A stretch of DNA of 11,785 bases, from contig JAKPQU010000193.1 in assembly GCA_029555925.1 (NCBI GenBank), forward strand, positions 1-11,785, read 5' to 3'. Each line of letters starts with the position of its first letter. Positions within the stretch are counted from its first letter, which is position 1. This DNA is from Bacillota bacterium. Its GTDB lineage: Bacteria; Eremiobacterota; SpSt-956; JAKJGF01. Below the pieces are notes generated by a model. That model saw nothing but the letters and a program-made list of their open reading frames with translations, searched no databases and was not told where the DNA came from. Both the position numbers and the translations under genes were made by a program. Shown in pieces: positions 8,201 to 11,785 of the stretch.

Positions 8201-9407
8201 AATCTCTTTTCTGGGCATAGGCAGATGCAAGACCGTAAACAGGAGCCACATAATCGGGGGATAAATTTATGGCATTTGTAAAATGCTTTATAGCATCATT
8301 ATATTTTTTCATAGACAGACATACACTGCCTGTTCCATATATAGCCTGAACGAAATTCGGTTCGATACTCAGGGCTTTTTGATAATTTACAAGAGCTTTA
8401 TCATTCTGTTTTAATTTAAAACAGGCAAGGCCGAGATTATAATAAAAAGCCTGATCATTGGGATTAAGTTTTAAAGCTTTTTCATAATTAGCTATAGCTT
8501 TTTCATAATCTTCTTTATAAAAATAACTCAGACCCAGGTTGTAATAGAGAGTAGGTATGCTGGGTTCTATATCAACTGCCATTTCATAATGCTGTATGGC
8601 TTTGTCATAATCTCCGAGCCTGCTGTATAAAGTTCCCAGACTGTCATAAGGTGCAGCAAGGTTGGGATCTATATCTATAACCCTGAGAAGATATTCTTCG
8701 GCTTTCTGATATTCACCTATATCTGAATAAACATGGGCAATTTTATATAACGGCAGCAGTGCTTCAGGAGCAATTGTAATGGCTTTACCATAATTATTCA
8801 AAGATTTTTCTACATCCTGAAGAACTGTATATATATCTCCAAGCAGTACATATGCTTCAGGGTCACCCGTAACCTCTTCTATATAGGTATTCAGATGTTC
8901 TGCCGCACTTTTATTATCCCCTTCTTCAAAATAAATTTTGCCAAGGAGTTTATAAAGAGGAGAGAAAGAAGGGCATTTTTCAAGACCTTTCTGGGCTATA
9001 GCCATAGCTTCTTCAAAATTCTGAGAAGATTGCAAATGCACGCTCAATTCATAATAACTTCTTCCCAGGGTTTTAAGAATTCTTTCAGATTTAATTCCTT
9101 TCTTTAACGAAGCTTCAAGACATTCTATGGCCTTTTTCGGATTTTTCAACTGAATAAGACATTCAGCTTTCAGGAAAACTGTTTCTTCTTTTTCGGTTCC
9201 TGTTTTAATTGCCTGATCAACATATTTCAGAGATTCTTCAAAATTCTTGCTTCTCAGATAATATAAGGCCAGTCTGCAATTTGCCTCACTGTTCTGAGGA
9301 TCTTCGTGAAGTGCTTTTTTAAAAAACTCCGCCGCTCTTTCAATATCTCCTCCGTCCCAGAAATGGATACCTTCTGCCAGGAATTTATCTGTATTACCTT
9401 TTCCCAT
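5214..9407 (-). CDS. Giant TPR-repeat protein with acidic/basic C-terminal tail
   Basis: A 1397-residue protein built almost wholly from 34-residue TPR units; I count about 32. The first block covers residues 1-522 (15 units, the fourth carrying a 7-residue insertion). A charged linker covers about 523-575 and is followed by a degenerate unit. The second block runs from about 597 to 1141. Units are close to consensus, for example Y-x-x-LG-x-x-Y with DYEKAI-x-x-Y-x-x-AI-x-x-DP. Residues 1142-1397 are a low-complexity tail: very acidic, with the peptide EDEELKIISF at 1224-1233 and 1262-1271, then a basic end with KKFTLKKK and RRLKKL. There is no signal peptide, membrane segment or catalytic domain. 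The likely role is a large protein-assembly scaffold with unknown partners. The ATG at 9407 follows AGGTG by 7 bases. It is divergent from the Ycf46-like gene, with the HEAT-repeat gene downstream. Confidence 0.92.
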   Translation of the reverse strand: MGKGNTDKFLAEGIHFWDGGDIERAAEFFKKALHEDPQNSEANCRLALYYLRSKNFEESLKYVDQAIKTGTEKEETVFLKAECLIQLKNPKKAIECLEASLKKGIKSERILKTLGRSYYELSVHLQSSQNFEEAMAIAQKGLEKCPSFSPLYKLLGKIYFEEGDNKSAAEHLNTYIEEVTGDPEAYVLLGDIYTVLQDVEKSLNNYGKAITIAPEALLPLYKIAHVYSDIGEYQKAEEYLLRVIDIDPNLAAPYDSLGTLYSRLGDYDKAIQHYEMAVDIEPSIPTLYYNLGLSYFYKEDYEKAIANYEKALKLNPNDQAFYYNLGLACFKLKQNDKALVNYQKALSIEPNFVQAIYGTGSVCLSMKKYNDAIKHFTNAINLSPDYVAPVYGLASAYAQKRDFEKAIQYFNRALELEPNDPVIYHSLGSVYIEKVDFQNGLKCFQSAISIDPDNALFHFTLGNLYSGIGDYEKAKDSYQKAIECDPNFAPSHYALGGIYSNLQEFDKSLECYDTAIELDSKLASYYQDLIIVSDEDKEDVVLPALSGEKRKITQKIPETQDVARKELAEKIEDLLVNKYEKSIENYQRILELPDNSASPNHYEMGNANYRLGDYEKAITSYEHAIEEGINVSYPCYSLGNIYFELKDYARAIEYYMQAIEYDPNLANAYSGIGTVYWHIKEYENAFNNYYRAIELDNGDPLFHYGLGNTYLELKEIDKAVTCYETSLEIDSNFTAAYSGLGNVFTELRDYDKAIGYFEQGLSIDPQLLSAYIGLGNIYALHKNYEKALEYYSYALTIDPHEPVLNTNMANVYVEQGDFSRASEILEKVSQIDPNLPALYIASGIISVKSGQYNEGIEYFQRAIECNPSEAIALNNIGQVYLKQGNYDMAMDNFYNAQELSPNLATSYMGLGLVYSATGRHEDASSCYEKAAALGFSSLESMTNLGKIYMDMQEYGKAMEIFDQTLESAPDSIDAIIGLATSFSAVGEYELAINKFKEAMDISPDNPSVLKGTGIVYMKTGDYENAMKCFSRTLELDPLNHEAYYQTGQIYQMERKYEEAEDNYDKAIEASPVNVEYLVALGDLYRWLKKYEEAEKVYTKARDIDRENELIRCKLTEILLVLNKREEAKLVTEVVAEKVPQEKDKDKDKVQDFLERMTRQAYIEREEIPEERTVAQEEPALPEVELEIAPFEDEVRYETHEFSPQLEQQLQFEPEEEPPQEVSSEDEELKIISFDMTGGGLSFEHEDEPPQEEAPLEEAHGQEDEELKIISFEGIEIDFSDSSSEEDGILDVHDKTVQKVPSDRLSLPPKFSPMTDRDEDIIKPPDRSELSALSETDSKRSLLKAKFAGMKFGGEPEQREEEQETEEPAGAKKFTLKKKTSLSSGSSKGMPARRLKKL
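5595..5738 (-). repeat. Duplicated peptide module in the TPR protein tail
   Basis: Two copies of the ten-residue peptide EDEELKIISF, encoded at 5709-5738 and 5595-5624, each sit after an EPPQE-type acidic stretch. They are the clearest sign of an internal duplication of about 38 residues in an otherwise low-complexity tail. Exact conservation of a hydrophobic core (LKIISF) within drifting acidic sequence suggests a short binding motif. Confidence 0.65.
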
Positions 9408-9518
9408 AAATAATCACCTGCAAATTTCGTGTATTTTATGACTTTCTGTACTTTATGTTATTCCCTTTACTTCAGACCTTTTATTCTATAAGATGAAATA
9501 CTTTTCCTTCTCAGAAAG

Positions 9519-9548
9519 TTGTATCCTTCTATTCTTTTCTGCTATAAT
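9519..9548 (+). promoter_or_regulatory. Probable promoter of the Ycf46-like gene
   Basis: TTGTAT (9519-9524), an 18-base spacer, and a perfect TATAAT (9543-9548). Transcription would start near 9555, so the heptamer array at 9556-9583 would form the 5' end of the leader. The rest of the divergent spacer (9408-9518) is AT-rich, and I see no convincing promoter there for the giant TPR gene. Confidence 0.5.
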
Positions 9549-9555
9549 TTAGATT

Positions 9556-9583
9556 CGTGACGCGTAATGTGTAACGCGTGACA
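9556..9583 (+). repeat. Tandem heptamer array (4 units) in the leader of the Ycf46-like gene
   Basis: Units CGTGACG, CGTAATG, TGTAACG and CGTGACA run in uninterrupted 7-base phase. The array ends on the first A of the ribosome site AGGAGG (9583-9588). With the promoter at 9519-9548 it would occupy most of the untranslated leader, so it may be transcribed next to the translation start. Confidence 0.75.
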
Positions 9584-9597
9584 GGAGGTAATTACCG

Positions 9598-11043
9598 GTG
9601 TTCTATAAATCCCAGAAATCAGAAATAGATACATTGCTCAGAGCAAGATATCCATTGATATATATCATATCCTATGAAGAAGAAAGAATAATAAGAGATA
9701 TACACGAAATAGAAGGAAAAAGAAAAAATATTTATTACTGGACAATAACAGGAGGGTTAAAAAGCGGGAAAGGGAACATTACAGGTAATAGAGAAAACCC
9801 TCTGGAAATACTGAATTATATACTCAATTACAGGTCTGACGGTAACAGTATATTTATTCTCCTGGATTTTCACATATATTTTAAAGATCCGTCTGTACAA
9901 TCAGCCATAAAAAATCTTTCTCATAGGTTAAAACAGACGGATAATAATATAATTTTCATATCTCCTGTACTTGATTTACCGGTAGAAATAGATAAAGATA
10001 TAAAAACCATAGAATATAATCTTCCGTCATATGAAGACATAGAAAAGTTATTCCATCAGATTTTTACCGGCAGAAATATTGTTTCCGAAGAAGACAATAA
10101 AAATTTCATAACCTCATGCCGCGGGCTAACCATAAAAGAAATAGAAAGAGTTATGGAAAAAACCTTTGTCCTGGGAGAGGGGAAAAACCTATCGATCGAT
10201 TCTATTATAGATGAAAAAAAACAGATAATAAGAAAAACAGAATTACTTGAATTCTGCACAGAAACAGAAGGGTTTGAATATACAGGAGGACTGGAAAAAC
10301 TAAAAAAATGGCTTTTAAAAAGAGGAAAAGTTTTTCAAAAAAAAGATTTTATTACCGATCAACCGAAAGGCGTAATTCTTATAGGCCCTGCAGGATGCGG
10401 CAAAAGTCTTATAGCTAAAGGACTTGCAGTGGAATGGTCTCTGCCCTTAATAAAACTCGACACAGGAAGGCTCTTCAGTCCTCTTATGGGTTCTTCAGAA
10501 GAAAATCTGCGTAAAGCTATAATTACAGTAGAAGCCACATGTCCTGCAATTTTATGGATTGATAATGCCGACAGAGGTTTTTACGGAGTCAAGAAATCGA
10601 CAGATTCAGGGGTAAGTTCAAGATTGTTCGGAAGCTTTATAAACTGGCTTCAGGAGAAATCTTCTCCTGTATTTGTTATTGCCACTGCAAACAGTCCTTT
10701 CAATCTTCCCCCTGAATTTCTCAGAAAAGGCAGATTCGATGAAATATTTTTCCTGGATTTGCCTGATACGGAAGAAAGAAAAGAAATTTTCAAAATATAT
10801 ACGGCCTCTGTGTCTGTATCGGAAGAAGAGCTTGAAACACTGGCATGTAACAGCAAAAACCTGAGTGGATACGAGATAAAAAAAGCTGTTGTTTCATCGC
10901 TTTACGATGCCTGTGAAGAGGGAAATACCTTAAGTTATAAAACAATACTGAAAAATCTTAATAACATTACACCTTATGTTTTACTAGAAGAATCTAACAG
11001 ACTCAGAGAATGGGCAAAAAATAATGCAAGAAAAGCAAGTTAA
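9598..11043 (+). CDS. ycf46: Ycf46-like AAA+ ATPase with altered Walker B motif
   Basis: A 481-residue AAA+ ATPase of the Ycf46 type, normal in length. Residues 1 to about 210 are the family-specific N-terminal domain, with the recognisable LLRARYPLIYIISYEEER near the start and IIFISPVLDLPVEIDKDI before the AAA module. The AAA core has Walker A GPAGCGKS (263-270), sensor 1 ATAN (362-365), RKGRFDE (376-382) with the arginine finger, and the sensor 2 region SGYEIKKA. Walker B reads ILWIDNAD, with Asp322 kept but Asn323 where family members usually have Glu. ATP binding should be intact, but hydrolysis may be slow. In cyanobacteria the homologue has been linked to CO2 utilisation; its role in non-phototrophs is unknown. 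The start is GTG at 9598 with AGGAGG 9 bases upstream. DUF1257 follows 222 bases later. Confidence 0.88.
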   Translation: MFYKSQKSEIDTLLRARYPLIYIISYEEERIIRDIHEIEGKRKNIYYWTITGGLKSGKGNITGNRENPLEILNYILNYRSDGNSIFILLDFHIYFKDPSVQSAIKNLSHRLKQTDNNIIFISPVLDLPVEIDKDIKTIEYNLPSYEDIEKLFHQIFTGRNIVSEEDNKNFITSCRGLTIKEIERVMEKTFVLGEGKNLSIDSIIDEKKQIIRKTELLEFCTETEGFEYTGGLEKLKKWLLKRGKVFQKKDFITDQPKGVILIGPAGCGKSLIAKGLAVEWSLPLIKLDTGRLFSPLMGSSEENLRKAIITVEATCPAILWIDNADRGFYGVKKSTDSGVSSRLFGSFINWLQEKSSPVFVIATANSPFNLPPEFLRKGRFDEIFFLDLPDTEERKEIFKIYTASVSVSEEELETLACNSKNLSGYEIKKAVVSSLYDACEEGNTLSYKTILKNLNNITPYVLLEESNRLREWAKNNARKAS

Positions 11044-11045
11044 CA

Positions 11046-11120
11046 GGTAATGCGTGCTCCGTGACGCGTAACGCGTGAAGGGTGGTTTCGTAATGCTTAA
11101 TGCGTAATGGGTAATGCGTG
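11046..11120 (+). repeat. Longest heptamer array, downstream of the Ycf46-like gene
   Basis: About ten 7-base units in two phases separated by one extra T at 11088. The first run (11046-11087) includes GGTAATG, CGTGACG, CGTAACG and CGTGAAG. The second (11089-11120) includes CGTAATG, CTTAATG, CGTAATG and GGTAATG. It begins 2 bases after the TAA stop of the Ycf46-like gene. It has no coding potential. Confidence 0.75.
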
Positions 11121-11126
11121 TTTTCA

Positions 11127-11160
11127 CCGGTACCGGGCGACCCCGGGGGGGGGGCGCCCC
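11127..11160. repeat. GC-rich palindrome cluster with a run of ten G
   Basis: Three palindromes lie together: CCGGTACCGG (11127-11136), CCCCGGGG (11141-11148) and GGGGCGCCCC (11151-11160). GGGCG, a bulged A (11140) and CCCC pair with GGGG and CGCCC (11151-11159) across a six-G loop, giving a 9-pair hairpin. Ten consecutive G occupy 11145-11154. The block is strikingly GC-rich in an AT-rich window and looks like an inserted intergenic repeat. As RNA it could stall or end transcription after the Ycf46-like gene. The G run is prone to length errors, so its exact length is uncertain. Confidence 0.65.
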
Positions 11161-11165
11161 TACTC

Positions 11166-11207
11166 TTCACTTTTCACTACTCACTTTTCACGACTCACGA
11201 CTCACTT
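11166..11207 (+). repeat. Second type of heptamer array (YTCACKW, 6 units)
   Basis: Six perfect-phase 7-base units: TTCACTT, TTCACTA, CTCACTT, TTCACGA, CTCACGA and CTCACTT. On the other strand the units read as GTGA-containing heptamers (for example TCGTGAG), which may be relatives of CGTGACG. The array ends 8 bases before the -35 box of the next gene, and that box (TTCACA) itself resembles a unit. Confidence 0.75.
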
Positions 11208-11215
11208 TTTCCCTA

Positions 11216-11244
11216 TTCACAAAACATGGTAAATCCACTATAAT
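11216..11244 (+). promoter_or_regulatory. Promoter of the DUF1257 gene
   Basis: TTCACA (11216-11221; 5 of 6 to the -35 consensus), exactly 17 bases, then a perfect TATAAT (11239-11244). Transcription should begin near 11251, only about 15 bases before the ATG. The leader is therefore little more than the ribosome site. The gene can be transcribed independently of the Ycf46-like gene. Confidence 0.65.
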
Positions 11245-11265
11245 ACTAAAAAGAGGTGAAATAAC

Positions 11266-11652
11266 ATGTCTCATTTTACGACTGTTAAAACAAAGATTAC
11301 TGATAGAGAATGTGTCAAAAAAGCCGTTAAAGAACTCGGATATAATTACAGTGATATAAGGGCCGAAATCAAAGGTTATCAGGATAGAAGAGTCAGAGCA
11401 GATATTGCGATAAAAACCGGTACATCTTATGATATAGGTATAGTATGGAACGGGGAAACCTGTGATATAGTAGCAGACTGGTGGGGAGTGGAACAGGGTT
11501 CTTCCATAAAACAGAAGAATTTTATTCAGGCCATTACACAGAAGTACGCCTATTTGAAAACAAAAGAAATTCTTTCAGAACAGGGTTTTACCCTGGCAGA
11601 AGAAGAGATTAATGAAAAACAGGAAATAGTCCTTACAGTACGTCAGTGGTAA
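11266..11652 (+). CDS. DUF1257 (Ycf35-like) protein
   Basis: A 128-residue protein of the DUF1257 family, which includes plastid and cyanobacterial Ycf35. The hallmarks are the opening MSHFTTVKTKI, the central segment YDIGIVWNGETCDIVADWWG (55-74), and the ending IVLTVRQW. No catalytic residues are known for the family. The protein is small, soluble and has no signal peptide. In many genomes it is next to a DUF2997 protein, a ferredoxin, or the Ycf46 ATPase. Here only the ATPase is adjacent, and the 133 bases downstream contain no gene start. AGAGGTG ends about 7 bases before the ATG, and the promoter is directly upstream. Translation may be efficient, but the molecular function remains unknown. 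Confidence 0.88.
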   Translation: MSHFTTVKTKITDRECVKKAVKELGYNYSDIRAEIKGYQDRRVRADIAIKTGTSYDIGIVWNGETCDIVADWWGVEQGSSIKQKNFIQAITQKYAYLKTKEILSEQGFTLAEEEINEKQEIVLTVRQW

Positions 11653-11656
11653 TTGT

Positions 11657-11692
11657 ATCGTGACGCTTAGTACCGTAACAGATAAAAGGGTA
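11657..11692. repeat. Short intergenic repeat, right copy of an inverted pair
   Basis: Bases 11669-11692 are the reverse complement of 1-24 with one mismatch. The unit begins with ATCGTGACG, and the CGTAACAG stretch fits the heptamer family. Compared with the left copy, it lacks three or so bases in the middle. It lies just after the DUF1257 stop codon. Both copies lie just beyond a stop codon, reading outward from korB and from DUF1257. Confidence 0.7.
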
Positions 11693-11756
11693 TCCATAAA
11701 AAGCTTCTGACTGGCAGGCTCTGGAGAAGAAAAATTAGTTTTTTCTATAGTATTAG

Positions 11757-11777
11757 AAATTAACCAGTGGTTAATTT
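11757..11777. promoter_or_regulatory. Perfect 21-base palindrome, possible operator
   Basis: AAATTAACCA (11757-11766) and TGGTTAATTT (11768-11777) are exact reverse complements around a single G. The dense symmetry with a 1-base centre suits a dimeric repressor site better than an RNA terminator, which needs a loop. It would lie upstream of whatever gene begins to the right of the window. It is unlike the heptamer repeats. Confidence 0.5.
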
Positions 11778-11785
11778 ATTGTCTG

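Noticed and set aside
11046..11207. A possible CRISPR array
   Set aside because: Units are 7 bases long with no unique spacers between them and no cas genes nearby. It is a simple tandem repeat cluster.
11114..11359. A short open frame running through the repeat cluster into the DUF1257 gene
   Set aside because: It translates heptamer and GC-palindrome repeats and ends inside the DUF1257 gene in a different frame. The promoter at 11216-11244 lies inside it, so it is not a gene.
11704..11729. A possible terminator after the DUF1257 gene (CTTCT with AGAAG, then a T run)
   Set aside because: The stem is only 5 pairs with a 16-base loop, and the T run begins several bases later. It is too weak to call.

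Overview
The window is an AT-rich bacterial chromosome segment. It holds six complete protein genes and one gene (korB) whose expected partner is missing, separated by repeat-rich intergenic regions. There are no RNA genes, CRISPR arrays, transposases or phage genes. A 2-oxoacid:ferredoxin oxidoreductase subunit points to ferredoxin-linked, probably anaerobic carbon metabolism. A Ycf46-type AAA ATPase followed by a DUF1257 (Ycf35-like) protein is a pairing familiar from cyanobacteria and plastids, and also found in scattered non-phototrophic bacteria. The very large TPR and HEAT-repeat proteins resemble what is seen in several uncultivated phyla. Nothing here identifies the species, and nothing here is photosynthetic.

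Layout from left to right: 1-111 carries a short repeat and a likely promoter reading leftward out of the window. korB (112-972, minus) is divergent from an alpha/beta-hydrolase esterase (1281-2066, plus), and the space between them is full of dyads. The esterase converges on an MBL-fold metallohydrolase (2108-2851, minus) across a heptamer-built hairpin. To its right, on the minus strand, lie a TPR/HEAT-repeat protein (2946-5027) and a 1397-residue TPR protein (5214-9407). These two may be one transcription unit, interrupted by a foldback repeat. The giant TPR gene is divergent from the Ycf46-like ATPase gene (9598-11043, plus). A 222-base repeat cluster follows, then the DUF1257 gene with its own good promoter (11266-11652, plus).

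The plausible functional groupings are two. One is the pair of helical-repeat scaffold proteins, which have no enzymatic domain and no visible export signal. The other is the AAA ATPase with DUF1257. The ATPase has Asn where the Walker B catalytic Glu is expected, so it may be a slow or switch-like ATPase.

The strongest unexplained signal is in the spacers. Every intergenic region longer than about 40 bases, except 2852-2945, carries a degenerate tandem array with a 7-base period (unit CGTRAYG). Two of these arrays sit at the centre of longer inverted-repeat elements whose flanks resemble each other. A near-identical 24-base sequence also occurs in inverted orientation at the two ends of the window.
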